Source: Branchiostoma belcheri (lineage: Eukaryota > Chordata > Leptocardii > Amphioxiformes > Branchiostomatidae). From it: a stretch of DNA of 64,000 nt. The notes below the pieces were generated by a model. It did no database searches. It saw only the letters and a list, made by a program, of their open reading frames with translations, and had not been told where the DNA came from. The stretch spans positions 108,617 through 172,616 of the forward strand of contig NW_017804664.1 of assembly GCF_001625305.1 (NCBI RefSeq). The letters run 5' to 3'. Shown here piece by piece: positions 1 to 38,059 of this stretch; the stretch's first letter is position 1; each line of letters starts with the position of its first letter. The position numbers and the translations under genes were made by a program.

Positions 1-51
1 GGGGGGGTACTGCACAGGGGGGTAACACTTGGGGGGTGAACCTCGGCTAAC

Positions 52-2787
52 CTGTCAAAAACTGCCTTGTCTCTTCTGGACAGGAGCTGTAAGGACACAG
101 AGGGGGGTAGAACTACCCTATAATAATATGCCTAACTGTGTGCTATAGATGTGGCACCTGCTCCCTGCATGTGTGCCTAACTCCATAACTATCTGCCTAA
201 CTGTCTGCCAAACTCAGTAAGTATCTGCCTAACTCAGTAACTATCTGCCTAACTTCATAACTATCTGCCTGTCTGCCTAACTCAGTAACTATGTGCCTAA
301 CTCAGCAACTGTCTGCTGAATACTTACTGCCTAACTGTGTGATTAGAAGCGCCCCCTAGCAGACTGAGTACTTACTGCCTAACTGTGTGATAAGAAGCGC
401 CCCATAGCAGGCTGAGTACTTACTGCCTAACTGTGTGATTAGAAGCGCCCCCTAGCAGGCTGAGTACTTACTGCCTAACTGTGTGATTAGCAGCGCCCCC
501 TAGCAGGCTGAGTACTTACTGCCTAACTGTGTGATTAGAAGTGCCCCCTAGCAGGCTGAGTACTTACTGCCTAACTATGTGATTAGAAGCACCCCCTAGC
601 AGGCTGAGTACTAACTGTGTGATTAGAAGTGCCCCCTAGCAGACTGAGTACTTACTGCCTAACTGTGTGATTAGAAGCGCCCCCTAGCAGGCTGAGTACT
701 TACTGCCTAACTGTGTGATTAGCAGCGCCCCCTAGCAGGCTGAATACTTACTGCCCAAGTCTTGTTGAGTCTGAAGATGGGAGCGCTGCGAAGTCCAGAC
801 ACCACCGACATGGTGGAGTGGATGTTGTTCAACTCAAACAGTTTCTGTAAACAACAGAGACAGGAGATTTAGGGAGTTTACATAGAAGGTTATAAGGATG
901 ATACAGGCACACTACAGGCAATAACGTTACACCTACACAACATACATTAGAGCTTTCCTTACAGCCATTTTTAATTTATCTATGTCAAACCAAACTTTTC
1001 AGAATTATCAACTCCAAAAAGTCTCTTGTTTTTACTTCAAATGTTGAACATTAGAAAAACATGACTTGGTAACAAACAAAGGCATCAATTCAATGATGTT
1101 GCTAAACTTGCTCACCTTGGCTATCTTTATAAAGTGGCTCACCTTGGCTATCTTTATAAAGTGGCTCACCTTGGCTATCTTTATAAAGTGGCTCAGCGTC
1201 TCCCCTCGAATCTTTAAGGTCTGCGCTGTCAGGATTTCTCGCACCACCCAGAAACTCACCTGCAGAGGTCAAGCAAGGTCAGGTCAGGCTAGGTCAGGTC
1301 AACCAAGGTCAGGTCAACCAAGGTCAGGTCAACCAAGGTCTCAAAAATTGAGACAATCGGTTCAAATCAAGACAGAGGCCTTTCTGGGTAACCCACACTT
1401 ACATGGTTAAACCTCCTGGTCATGTTTACAACATTCGGACAGTGCCGCACTTTCTCCTTCGTATTCCATGCGCAGCTTAGCAGCTCCTGAAACAACAAAA
1501 AATAAACAGTAAACAACAACAACAACAAATTTTATCAAAGATAATAATGGCAAGTAGGCCTGGTTAGTTTCAACACACATTGGAGTATTCAGAGGATATT
1601 ATACTGAAGTATACCAGTCAGGTACGTCAATGAAGGTCAGACATCCAGGTAATACGATATGCCAAAAAGCAGTGGACACTAGCTGAAACGTCTGACCGTT
1701 TCCAAAATCATATCCAGTTGCTTGAGTAACAGCTTTTTGGTGTATACCAGTCAGGTTTAACCAAGTTGGATTCTCACCTCTGGACTGATGGCCTTAAAGA
1801 CTGGCAGATCCAGCAGCGAGATTTGGGACTGGAGAAAAGGAAAAACAATCATGTAACCATGGTGATGGTAACCATGGTGATGGTAACTGTGGTGATGGTA
1901 ACCATGGTGATGGTAACCGTGGTGATGCTACACTGAGTGTTTATACTATTATAGACAGTTTAATGTTAAAACTTTAAAGTAATCAAAATCATGCTGAGGC
2001 ACAGTTCTAGATATCCCTGATGGAACACACATATCCAGAACCTGGGGCAAATCTATGTTTTTGGATACATGAGACTATCCAGAACCGTGCACAAACCCTA
2101 ACCCATCCAGGTACAGAACGATTCTATTGTTATCTATGTTCCTAGTAGCGTAAACCATAACCTGGATACAACAGTACCCCCCCCCCACTCACAGCGAACT
2201 CCTCCGGGGAAACTTTGAGAGCGTCGAAGACAACTGCATCGTAGCTTTTCAGCCGCGGGAGAGTCCATCTTGTACCGGAGTCCCTCTGACTCAGCGAGTC
2301 CGCACTGTGGCTGTTCTGTACACAATAAACAAAAACATTGCATCGATCGCTTGCCTGAATCCCACAAACAATAATATATTTATTTATTTATTCATTTATT
2401 TTGATTTACCACAAGAAACACAAGTGGAAGGGAGGGCAAAACAGGTGTATACACACCTTTGCAACTTGCTCTTACAGAATCATAAATTATAAATTGCATT
2501 ATGTACCATGCATTATATACGGTACATACGTAACATTGAGATGTGAATATTAAGATGTAGACTCTGACTTGTGACACCTTGAAGAACAGAGCTTGCTAAA
2601 GTCTTAAAGCTCCTGATGAAAGTTGTAAGAGACTTACATGTACGTCTGACACCTTGAGGTAACGTTCGGGCGACGACCTCCCATGGTCGGGGTCATCGCT
2701 ATGGTAACCATTTGTGAGCCTGTCGATTGGTGGAGAGTCAGGCGAGTCATCGTAATGCAGCGGGAGGTGGGGCAGCTGGCAGTCCAT
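52..2787 (-). CDS. RALGPS: Ral guanine nucleotide exchange factor, RALGPS1/2-like (N-terminal part, runs off left edge)
   Basis: Exons on the minus strand, in order: 2787-2638, 2315-2193, 1828-1778, 1486-1403, 1259-1170, 844-752, and a probable partial one 86-52. Borders are GT-AG and phases close; all but the last end in phase 0. The product is the start of a RasGEF (CDC25-type) catalytic domain, which loads GTP onto Ral at membranes. Stretches such as [35 protein letters not shown] and [14 protein letters not shown] match my memory of vertebrate RALGPS1/2 almost residue for residue. The first 50 residues ([10 protein letters not shown]...) do not resemble the vertebrate start. The ATG at 2787 sits in a good context with no earlier in-frame ATG in that exon. 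The PH domain and PxxP part must lie left of the window. The 35-nt exon at 52-86 ([11 protein letters not shown]) fits the family, but its donor is less certain. Family sure; exact start moderately sure. Confidence 0.9.
318..751 (-). repeat. 48-bp boundary minisatellite at the donor of RALGPS exon 844-752
   Basis: About nine copies of a 48-bp unit (TACTTACTGCCTAACTGTG... on the plus strand). Each carries, on the minus strand, GGCAGTAAGT, which is the last bases of the exon plus its donor. The real donor at 751-746 is the right-hand end of the array. One unit near 608-645 is shortened. Confidence 0.85.
1111..1191 (-). repeat. 27-bp boundary minisatellite at the donor of RALGPS exon 1259-1170
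   Basis: Three perfect 27-bp copies. Each encodes SHFIKIAK followed by a GTGAGC donor on the minus strand. Only the copy at 1165-1191 is joined to the rest of the exon; the other two are intronic decoys. Because the unit is a multiple of three, the reading frame stays open through all three copies. Confidence 0.9.
1265..1340. repeat. 15-bp tandem repeat beside an acceptor
   Basis: AGGTCAGGTCAACCA-type units, about five copies, just intronic of the RALGPS exon that starts (minus strand) at 1259. The first unit touches the acceptor tract. Confidence 0.7.
1629..1747. mobile_element. Dispersed fold-back repeat, family A
   Basis: Contains GGTCAGACATCCAGGTAATA, then an inverted block (TCTGACCGTTTCCAAAATCA). 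CCAAAAAGCAG and its inverse lie at the two sides. Relatives lie at 9725-9790, 40040-40125 and 60780-60895. Short and non-coding; probably a MITE. Confidence 0.6.
1856..1930. repeat. 15-bp tandem repeat
   Basis: Five units of GGTGATGGTAACCAT or close variants, in a RALGPS intron. Confidence 0.8.
1995..2130. repeat. Palindromic TATCCAGAACC family copy
   Basis: ATATCCAGAACCTGGGGCAA and GACTATCCAGAACCGTGC alternate here. This is one of at least seven loci of the same family in the window (see the findings). Confidence 0.7.
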
Positions 2788-4227
2788 CGCAGCGGCCAGG
2801 AACGTACTAACTAACTAACAAACATCCATCCCACCTCAGCAGTGGCCCTGCACACACAGGAAACAAACCTGAGTTCAACATGAGATTAACACACAGAGAG
2901 TGTTACGCAGGTATTCCTTATCTCCAAGTAGATCTTTTGGTGGCTACAGACAGTACATTTGTACATTGTACATACATTTGTATCTGCACAGTGGCGGAGA
3001 AGTATCAAATATGCCTCTGAAGAAGAAAAAATTATTGTACAGACAAGAAAGCCCAACGAAAAATGGCCAAAAAAGCTGTCTAAGCCCTAAATGGAAGTAA
3101 AATGACTGATTACGCTCTACAGAGAAGGGCATGTGGGCCCAGTTTACAATACAAGTGGGGAACATAAATGAAAACACACGCAGCCAGACTGGACTGAAGG
3201 AGCTGTGCTGGGATTGGAACCCTAACCGGGTAGTACCCTGTAAAACTTGGTGCAACAGACTGAGACTGGGTGTAAAAGAGGAATTCCTCCATACTGGCCT
3301 TTATTCTGTATTGTTCAAAGTATATTCTGTAATGCAAAACCAGGTCCTTTCTTTTCATAATGTAATCTGAGAATCACTGTCACATGTATGTAGCAATTTT
3401 CTCACAAAAAAAAAAACATTATCCTTATTCCATAATCATGAACGTGGCTATTGACACTCCCAGAGTGGATATAAAAATTTTGTCTGTCTTTTATATCAAC
3501 TCCAGGAGTGCCAATACCAAGACACATAATCATACATCCTAAAAATAATATTTGCTCTCAACCTGCTACTGTTATTGTATCTATAGTCTAGAAGTGTCAT
3601 ACGAGTTTGTTGTGGTTCCTGTTTTTTTTTGTTTGCTTGTTTTCATTTTGTTATCTTTTTGTCACAAAATGATGACTTTATTACAAATTCACTGTTTTAG
3701 TCAAAACTCCCAAACTACTGATCATGGACAAAAAAGATAAGAAAGCATTTCCAACCATCTGAAACTGAGAAGTCAACGTTGGATATTTGTAAACATTCCA
3801 CAAAGTTGATATTCCTGTTTCAGTGTTCTTATCACTTTGAAAACCACAAGACGTGAAAATCATAACTTCCCCTTTTCATGTTGTCTGATCATAGTCTGAT
3901 ACGTAAATGGGTCACTAAAATACGAGCTTGTCTGCTAAACGATGTCACATGTTGTTGTTGTTGTCCTTGCTTAACGTCTAACTCTAATATCTCACTAAAC
4001 GTGGTCTTGGTGCTGGATTGCACTTGGTTCAGTTCAGATTTCAGAGTCGAATAATTTGTCTCTTTAGGTCTTTAGCTCTCGGTGCCTAATTTTGCACGTA
4101 CTTTCTGCAGCGAGTTAACTTTATGCAAATAAGAAGAAGAAATATGACAACAATTCGGCGTGCCTGCGAATTCCGCCCGGGGGTTTTAGGCGGGCGGAAC
4201 TCTGGCTAAGCTGGTGTATGATTTTAC
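2788..4227. other. Probable RALGPS first intron, no gene seen
   Basis: No coding exon is recognised. 2920-2950 (TATCTCCAAGTAGATC) looks like one end of the AATCTCC MITE. The rest is AT-rich single-copy-looking sequence. Confidence 0.5.
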
Positions 4228-4640
4228 CTGCAGCAGCCTGGCGTGTGTTGTGTGTAGTTCCTCTGTTGTTGTGCCGTGCAGACGACAGTTGTAGGTTCCG
4301 TTCCGGTGGGGAGGGGGGCAGACTTCACACCTAGCTAACACCCTGCGTACATGTCATTGTTCCCGCCCGCTTAGCACACAGATGATGTCACGCCTCCATT
4401 ATTCCAGCCACGTGCACGGCCGCAACACCTACAACAGGCACCGCCGGACGCCCCAACACGCCCCCCGAGCTCAGAAACAGCGTCTAACGCTCGCCAGAGA
4501 ACAGAGAAACCGGCTAACTTTTACATCAGCACCGCGGCCCACTTCCAAAACATCAACATCCCGCTTTCCGTGACGTCACCGCGAACTGTGCACACGTACC
4601 GTTCCATGGCTGAGAACATCCATCATGGCGGACAGGCGTG
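4228..4640 (-). promoter_or_regulatory. GC-rich region, probable RALGPS promoter and 5' untranslated exon
   Basis: The sequence becomes CpG-rich here after AT-rich DNA. On the minus strand a good donor (CTGCAG|GTAAAA) lies at 4228, which would end a non-coding first exon. A perfect CRE octamer TGACGTCA lies at 4571-4578, and CATGGCGGAC near 4623 resembles a YY1 start-site motif. No TATA box is evident. The assignment is inference from position upstream of RALGPS. Confidence 0.45.
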
Positions 4641-5039
4641 AGGGTTCAAGGACAAATAAACATGATATTTCCTCTGCTCTTGTGGCACGGAAGTTATTTA
4701 TCTTCATGGCATTGTCTAGAGTGTTGCATGGATCAAACATGGGAGGGGGAAATGGCGAGAAAGAGTAAAAATTGACCTAGATTCTCGATCATTCGAAAGC
4801 ATTAGGATGGACCAACTGGCATAACGTTTATAACGTTACAGTAATATTTATCTCAAGGAGGTTATCTACAAATTTTCTCTAAACTCCATTGGAAAGGAAT
4901 GCGATTTGCATGTCTGTGTAACAGTGTGTAATCTAACTATGACTAGTATGAGAGAATGAGTGATGTGATGTGGTTGGAAACAATAAAATATGCAATGTGT
5001 TACGTGCGGTTGGGCAGGTAGGCAATGCATACGTCATGT

Positions 5040-5670
5040 CGAGTGCATATTAAAAGGAACCATGCCACTCATTACGCAGTAAGATTTCATTCATTTCTCT
5101 TTCCCTCTTTATCCAGGGATTTATTCCATCGCATCCCCCTGTAAGATAATATTGATCGCTTCCCTGAGCTGCATAAGTTAGTAAATCACCACGGAGAGAT
5201 CCCAAGTGACAGGCGGTCTCGCGAATTCTCGCTGTTTACGGCGCGTGAAAAGGCGAGATTTCCCGGAGGATTCTGATTCTCGCCTTTCCTTCATCATCCC
5301 CGCTCAGGCCTCGGTACAGACCCGCTACATCCGCGATTCCTGGGACATCCACCCGTCAGAGGCGCACAGAACAGGTAGGGCTCTTCTCCCCTGCCCCAGG
5401 GGTACCTCCCGTGGGGTGGGGAGGCCTGTCCGGGGGCTGGGTGTGGGGCCGGGCGGGCTGTGAACACAGGCCGTGCGGCCGACATGTCTCCTGTTTCCCC
5501 GTTCATTCATTCTAGTCGCGTACGTGCTGGTGTTAGTGATGCGGCGCGGCAGATGGTACAGCGCGGCCGCAGCCAGATTCGCGAAGATTAGCGCAAATCG
5601 TGTTTTCCTTCTAATGCCCGGCCCTCCCAAATTTTCTCCTGGCGACATTACCCGTCCCGTCTACCGATAA
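5040..5670 (+). promoter_or_regulatory. Possible promoter / 5' untranslated exon of the BTBD8-like gene
   Basis: A TATA-like TATTAAAAG at 5048-5056 is followed by a CpG-rich block to about 5660. It includes a possible donor (GAACAG|GTAGGG near 5375). It is about 6 kb upstream of the first coding exon, which itself has an acceptor. Frames here look unconserved, so I call no coding region. Confidence 0.3.
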
Positions 5671-5832
5671 TACCAATAATTATTGATCTCTAATATCAGA
5701 AAACATCCGCAGGCTCCACTCTCACTTTTTATTAATTTTTAATAGGGTGGAAAATGGGGAATATTTGGTGCGAGCCAGTTAGAAGCGGCCCGTCTTTGTG
5801 CCCGTATATCGGGTCCGGGTGGGTTAGGAGCC

Positions 5833-6620
5833 GCCATGCAGGTGGGAATATTACCCGATACGCGTTCCCATTGGGCTGGTCCCCATGTAAATTACATCAC
5901 TGCACCAATTACTACACAAATCAATGGAGCACAGAAACAACATGTCTGTATATGTGGGGTATTGAGGTGTGTTTTCCAAATATCACTATATCATCACTAC
6001 ATATACGCCATGCAGGTGGGCGATATCAGGTAATACAAGGCGATATGCGCTCCCATTGGGCTGGTCTCCATGCAAATTACATCACTGCAGCAATTACTAC
6101 ACAAATCAATGGACCACACAGAACAACATCTCTGTATGTGTGGGGCACTGAACATGTCTGTATGTGCGGTACTGAGGCATTGCTTACAAAATCCATCATC
6201 CAAATGCTTCATGTTCAGACTAAGTGGCACTGACGCCTAGGAAAGAAATGTTGTGCTTCCTTGATATTTCAATCCTGAAAAAATTAGGGTCTGTAGGTAG
6301 GAAATTACATCACTGTGCAGCAATTACTAAAGAAAACACATGTCTGCATGTGGGTTACTGAGGTGTGTTTCCCTGAATCATCACTGTTATATACATCATG
6401 TATAAAAGTACAATTTGCTCACAAAACCCATCATTCCAATGCAATATTCCCACTATGTGGTCCTAAAGCCTAGGAAAAATGTGTTTTGAAATTAATGGAG
6501 CACAGAAAACACCATGTCTGTATGTGGGTTACTAAGGTGTGTTTTCAAACCATCACTGTACATCATGTATAAATCATGCAGCACCATGTAAGTTGTTTGC
6601 TCACAGAATCCATCATGCGA
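5833..6620. repeat. Decayed tandem repeat of about 175 bp or longer
   Basis: Two clear copies start at GCCATGCAGGTGGG (5833 and 6008), with shared blocks such as CAATTACTACACAAATCAAT. Two weaker copies follow (about 6300 and 6490) with the CATGTCTG..GGGTTACT block. Open frames in it are accidental. Confidence 0.65.
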
Positions 6621-7637
6621 ATGCAATATTCGGGCGATGTGGTGCTGAGGAGATTAGAGCCGGGCGGATATTTAGTCAGGCGTTCGGGGGTAAGCCGATT
6701 GTCAGGCCGGCTCCAAATGCACGTCCGTCTGACATCAGCCTGACGTCATCATGAACCCTGACATGTAGCCCCTAACAGGCACCGCAGATCGCTCGAGAAA
6801 TAGTAGAAATTGGCCAAAATGGGTTAGATGCGGGGGGAGGGAGTATAGATGGGGGGGAGGGTAGATGGGTGAGGGATGTTTGAGAGTTCAAGTTCAGGAA
6901 GTGAGTTGCTTGGAGCAACATGTTTGAGTTGTTGCTGGATATTTTATAAAGATGGGCAGGAAAGGTGCTCATTTCTCCTCAGTTTCATCAGTATTCTAGT
7001 ATATTAGAGATGGCAGCAGACAAAATTGTCCAATGAGTGACAGGATTACAGCCTATTTCAATACCCAGGGTAAATTGGGCTTGGGTAATTTTTCACTTTC
7101 TGGTTCTGGTGTTAAACTTTCCTTGCTCATTTCTGGGGAATTGGTGTCGAATTCATGTTGCCTTTTTCTGGTGGCCCAGTGTCAAACTTAGTGGTGACAT
7201 GTCTTATATTAAATTGAATGTATTTAATAAGGGATGGTTGTTAAACTTGCCAGAGGCAGACGGTTACATGTTAAACTTGCCACATTCTAACATAATGAAA
7301 CGCTATATTCTAATGTAAAGTGTCTGTATTATATATTATGTATAGGGATAGTTTTCCACAGGCAGACGGTAACATGTTAAACTTGCCGTATACAGTCAGA
7401 GGGATACATGTTTAAGATTGTCAGAGCTTTTGGAGTGACACATGTTAAACTGCAGGAGGCAGATGGCCCATTATTGTACATGAGTAGTTAGTTTGGCAGT
7501 TTGTCAATCAGAGTCCATATCCGTCAGCTGTCTGTGAATCCCAGCCCAACTGTCACTGCTGACAGGAAGTGGGAATTAAAGCTAAACCCAGCTGTTTTAA
7601 TGGAGGGGGGGGTGACAGGTGCAGTGTGCCCACTCAC
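6621..7637. other. Spacer, no gene seen
   Basis: AT-rich, with three or four loose copies of TGTTAAACTTGCCA-type text between 7230 and 7460. No exon is supported. Confidence 0.5.
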
Positions 7638-7799
7638 CCTCCAAGCAGAGGTTGTGGGAATGATCGTCAGCTTTTTATATATGGCCCGTTTTTTTGTCGC
7701 TACCCCCTTGGGTTGCGGATGGACTATCTCTCTATCTGGCCTGGCCAATTTCATACTCTATTTTTGAGACCCTAGGATCTGCTTGGAGATTATGCCCAC
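7638..7799. mobile_element. MITE with CTCCAAGCAGA / TCTGCTTGGAG ends
   Basis: Starts CCTCCAAGCAGAGGTTGTGG and ends CCCTAGGATCTGCTTGGAGA, so the termini are inverted. Internal blocks (GGCCATATATAAAAA inverted; GGCCAGGCAGTA-like) are shared with 44030-44200 and 51665-51910. No coding capacity. Confidence 0.75.
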
Positions 7800-9014
7800 T
7801 CACTCCAGTGTAGGACAGACATGTTGATGTAGTACATGTGTGACTGTGTAACTGACTCTCTGCTATGTTCCAGCCATGGAGCTACTGGTATTGATGTCCT
7901 ACTGGTATCAGTGTGACATAGGGGATAGTATATCTGTGAAGTAAGGAAAATGTTATGACAGAAGGGATAGGATGTCAGGGTTAGGCAGGAAAATGTTATG
8001 ACAGCTTTGTGACCCCCCCGCTGTCCATCAGAATGGTATGGTCCGCATGTGATGACACTATACCCCAGGGGGTCGTGCCATCTCCCCGGGGGGTGGTCAG
8101 GCTCCCTATAAGGGGAAATGGAATGTTATCAGCAGGACTTGGCAGGTGGTGACAGATGGGTCAGTCTGGGTCAGGCTGGCAGCCCCAAACTTTACATTTA
8201 TCACCAGCAAACCAGGCAGAGGTTTGGAGTTTATAAAACAAGCTGAGGTTAGTATAGAATAAAACTGTTCTCCAACTCAAAATTTGACTCACCAGAAATT
8301 TTCAGCTTTATGACCCAACAGTTTAAGTTTTTCATAACGTAATTTACCAACTCAGATGAACTTTCATGCAAAACATGTCATAATTTACGATTAAAGTTGA
8401 TTTTAATGATGTTTACATTGTTTCTTTTTTAAAGGCATCATGTGTATAATTTTATTGTGCCCTACTGTAAATAGTACGTAATTTAGCCCATGGCTGCAAT
8501 GTATGTATTTTTAATAAATTCATTCGTTCAACATCAAACCGGGCGGCGGCAGATATTAGTAATGTGTGTGATAAAACATGAGTCATTTAAGCAGAGCTGT
8601 CATTGGCCACGGCAGCTGAAACCTGTCAAATTTACCTGCCAAAAATCCATGTGACCCACATGCCGAATGAGTGACTGATTGATTGATTCAAGGTCCTTGA
8701 TTGAATGGATGAATGAATGAATGAATAAATAAGTAAATGAATGAATATATGTAAAGAAATGAAATACTAATAAACACATGGAGGTTTAATTATAGCTTTG
8801 AATGGCTGGATTTAGTTTGCAATTGTTTCAGTTCTGACTTATAATGCTAGTAATTAATAATTGTCGTTGTATCACTTTAAGCTGAATTTACAAGTATTCC
8901 TGTAAGTTATTAAGTGGTGAAGTATGCATGTTGCTGTTACCTGCAGAATAGCAGGTAAATAAAATAAATAACAGGTTACTAGCTATAGAATTCTCCTTTA
9001 CAATCCGTCCTGCT
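7800..9014. other. Spacer with short repeats
   Basis: Holds a MITE-like fragment near 8280-8375 sharing CAGATGAACTTTCATG with 19240-19255, a possible LINE tail near 8500-8530 (TTAATAAATTCATTCGTTC), and a GAAT microsatellite at 8705-8745. No gene seen. Confidence 0.5.
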
Positions 9015-9290
9015 ACTGACATGAGATTGTCTCCCAGCCATGCTGTAGCTGCTCTAATGTGGTGATGTTGTCTGTATTAAAGTTATAACATATTGAATTT
9101 CATGTTGCTGTAAATTGTGTAATACCATCAGAATAACTAGTAGAATTATCCCTGCTGCTGCTACTGACATGAGATTGCCTGCCAGCCAGTGGTGATGTTG
9201 TCTGTATGAGGTGATGTTGTCTGTATGAGGTGATGTTGTCTGTATGAGGTGATGTTGTCTGTATTCCTGTATAAAGTTATAACACATTGA
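9015..9290. repeat. Local duplication with an 18-bp microsatellite
   Basis: Two copies of a block beginning GACATGAGATTGTC and running into TGGTGATGTTGTCTGTAT. The second carries four units of GAGGTGATGTTGTCTGTAT. A third copy flanks the hAT-like element at 10113-10205. Confidence 0.75.
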
Positions 9291-9307
9291 AGTTCATGTT
9301 GCTGTAA

Positions 9308-10112
9308 CAGTGGTCGAAATACTTTTTTTCATTGCTCTGCAATATTGCAGAAGAGTCAAAATTTTGTTCTGCAATTTGAAAATACTTTCTGCAAATACAC
9401 AAGCCTCCATACTACAACCTTCTCAAACCATTAATGTCTTTGTTACATCATATATAGCTTTGTAAATCTGTAGCATTACTGGAATTCTTTTAAGTTTAAT
9501 CTATCACTCTTTTTAATTTCAGACTTTATAGAAAATTTTCACAGAAAATTTATCATTTACTGGTACATGTATCTTCACGGGTCTTTCACCGCTGTCCCCC
9601 ACTACAAGCTACTACAACTAAAATCATACATGTACCTTACCTGTAAATGTACTAGTAATCACACCCACATATCATCCTTCCACACTACATACTAATAAAA
9701 GACACACCAAAAAAACAGTACTTAACTCTTAAGCAACTCGATATGATTTTGGTGCTACCTGAAACGGTCAGACTAACTACCTTTCGTCAGTGACACTAAG
9801 AGAATTGCAGGTTTATAAGGACGAACTATTGATTCATATGCAAATTAGTGAAGACAAATTTTTGGAAGTCCAAAGGGCTAAACAAAAGATAGACAAGTCA
9901 AGACAAGGATGATGCAAATTAGTGAAGAAGCTCCTGTTGCTTCAAAACAGGAGCTTAAGTATTGTCTGTCCTTGGGGCCAGAGAGTTATAGTTTGCTTGA
10001 ATCTGGAGCCTATTTTTCCTTCTGCAAAATTGCAGATTGTATAAATTTTTCTTCTGCAATCTTGAAAATCTATCTGCAGAATGCAGACTGCAGACAGGTA
10101 TTTCGAACACTG
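9308..10112. mobile_element. hAT-like non-autonomous DNA element, 805 bp
   Basis: Termini are CAGTGGTCGAAATAC and GTATTTCGAACACTG, nearly perfect inverted repeats of 15 bp that extend imperfectly inwards (CTGCAAT/ATTGCAG blocks). The CAGTG start is typical of hAT elements. It interrupts a sequence present uninterrupted at about 9095-9165, so an empty-site paralogue is visible. A family-A repeat fragment lies inside (9725-9790). No transposase frame is seen. Confidence 0.6.
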
Positions 10113-10984
10113 TGTAATATCATGAGAATAACTAGTACTCAGATAGAATTATCCCTGATATGAGATTGTCTGCCAGCCGGCTGGGGCTGCTCTAATGTGG
10201 TGGAACCAAATGACAGTCATTTTGGCGGCGGGGAAGGGAAGGCTCTAATTGGGACGGGCAAATATCGACCAGCAATGGCTACTGAAATGCAGGCAGTATA
10301 TAACATGGAAGAGGGTTCTACTGGCAGTACAGTCAATACAGGAAACAAGCCTGAGATAGTACTACATATATGGTGCATCCTATAGTCAGGCTGTAGCACA
10401 ATGTGGCCGACGGTCACATTTGAAGTGGTTTTTACTCAATTCTGACAGACAGTGAGCTGATGCAATTGCTAATTACACAAATCCCTAACGAGCATTGGCT
10501 TCGTTAAGCCTGTGTAAATTACAGGTTTCCCCAGCAAATTACAGAAGACAGGAGGTTATTTTGCCCCCTGCACCACCTGCTATGCAGTACTGAAAGACCA
10601 GGGTTTGCACAGTGTTTAATTTGTTATAACTATAAGGTCAGATACCATATCAGTGTTGAGAAATGTTTGTGTTTTTTTGTCCTAACGTTAGATACCGTAT
10701 CAGTGCTGAAGAATGCCCAGGGTTATGCACCTGATTCACTGTTGAAAAATGCCCAGGGCTTGAGTGTTTTGTTATTACAGTCATCTGAGTGTTCAAAAAT
10801 GCACATGCACATGTTTTTGTTTCACTAGACTTAAGCGCACAGGGTATGAACAGTATATCAATGTAAGTAAGTTCCCTTTCGGCATCACCAAATAGTTTAA
10901 TATTTGTCAAATGTAGGACGATAAAAATGCGTAGTAACCTCAGTTTGCACAGAAATGTGTGGACCGTGAGCAAAAGTTAAAATG

Positions 10985-11110
10985 TTGCTGTTATTTCAGG
11001 AGTACCTACATGCTGTAGTTAAAATGTTGCTGTTATTTCAGGAGTACCTACATGCTGTAGCAGCTGTAGTTAACATGTTGCTGTTATTTCAGGAGTATCT
11101 ACATGCTGTA
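10985..11110 (+). repeat. Boundary minisatellite at a BTBD8 acceptor
   Basis: Three copies of GTTGCTGTTATTTCAGGAGT followed by A(C/T)CTACATGCTGTAG. Each holds a usable acceptor. The last one precedes the exon with the start codon at 11132. Confidence 0.75.
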
Positions 11111-11131
11111 GCTGGCCCCCCCTCTGCTGTA

Positions 11132-37021
<25,890 letters not shown>

Positions 37022-38059
37022 CTCAGTCATGACGGGATGACGCAGATATGACTCGGACATGACGCGTAAGGAAGTGCCATGGGTGAAACTCACCAGTTTC
37101 TGCAGGAGTGCGGGCCGGCTGGGGATTGTTATAGTACCACTAGAAGGATCATTCGTTTGTATAGAGTCCTGATTATTGTAAATCAATAGGAATAGTTGTA
37201 AAGGCTGATTTTCTGATGACAAGATTGTGAATCCTGGACCGTAAGCTACCGAAGCAGTAGAGATGATGTAATGCTGTAGCTCACAAGCCTGTCTTACTTG
37301 TGTGTGATCTAATAACTAAGCATAGTCGGTAAGGATATAATGTATTTAGGATTATAGAGTTAGTAAACGCAAATGTAGGCATGTAGAACAATGCTTGTAC
37401 AGACGGTGTAAATGGTTTTGGTCGAGCCTGTGTTAACCATAAGGAGAATGTATTTGATGCTGGGATGTCCTCAGAGTTGTGAATTTTATATTTGGAGGCT
37501 GGGATATCGATACTGATGTTGGTAATGCTACGTACATGTATTATTGCTAGTATAGTGTCCATTACGCTAGGAGCTAGCTGTAGTCAATGTAAGGGTAAAT
37601 ACAATGCGGTTTCAGTAGTCAAGAAGGCCATGTCAGTGGTACGGAACTAGCAGTGCAATACGACATGTTGTTTCCTATGATATTTGTCACATGTTACATA
37701 CATGTTGATCACATGTTGCATATGTCCAAAATGCTCCACTTTATCAGCCATTTTGGCTGAAAGAAAGACTAATTATTATTGTTTCACGGCCAGCGCTGCC
37801 GAACAGAGCGTTTCACGATGCAGTAACGTTTTAACGCTAGGCTCACATTTAGTTTTACATATTGTGATATTTTAGGCAAGTAAGATTTTTGCATTTTTGT
37901 CACGGATTTTGCCTGACCATGAGTCATGAAACTTTGTTACAGTATTTCATCCAAACAACCGATCTGGGGTTGGCGCCATTTGTGATGTATGTAGCAGTAG
38001 TTTGTGCTGTGCGCTGATGTCGGGCTGTCCAACATCACGTACATGTACGGTAACGGACG

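Noticed and set aside
5206-5670. Overlapping 60-107 codon frames on both strands in a GC-rich block
   Set aside because: GC-rich DNA keeps frames open; no domain, repeat or splice logic links them to a protein. Left as a possible promoter/leader.
5754-6233. 159-codon frame with two HHC(T/S)NYYTNQW blocks
   Set aside because: It comes from a decayed ~175-bp tandem repeat; the third and fourth copies are full of stops.
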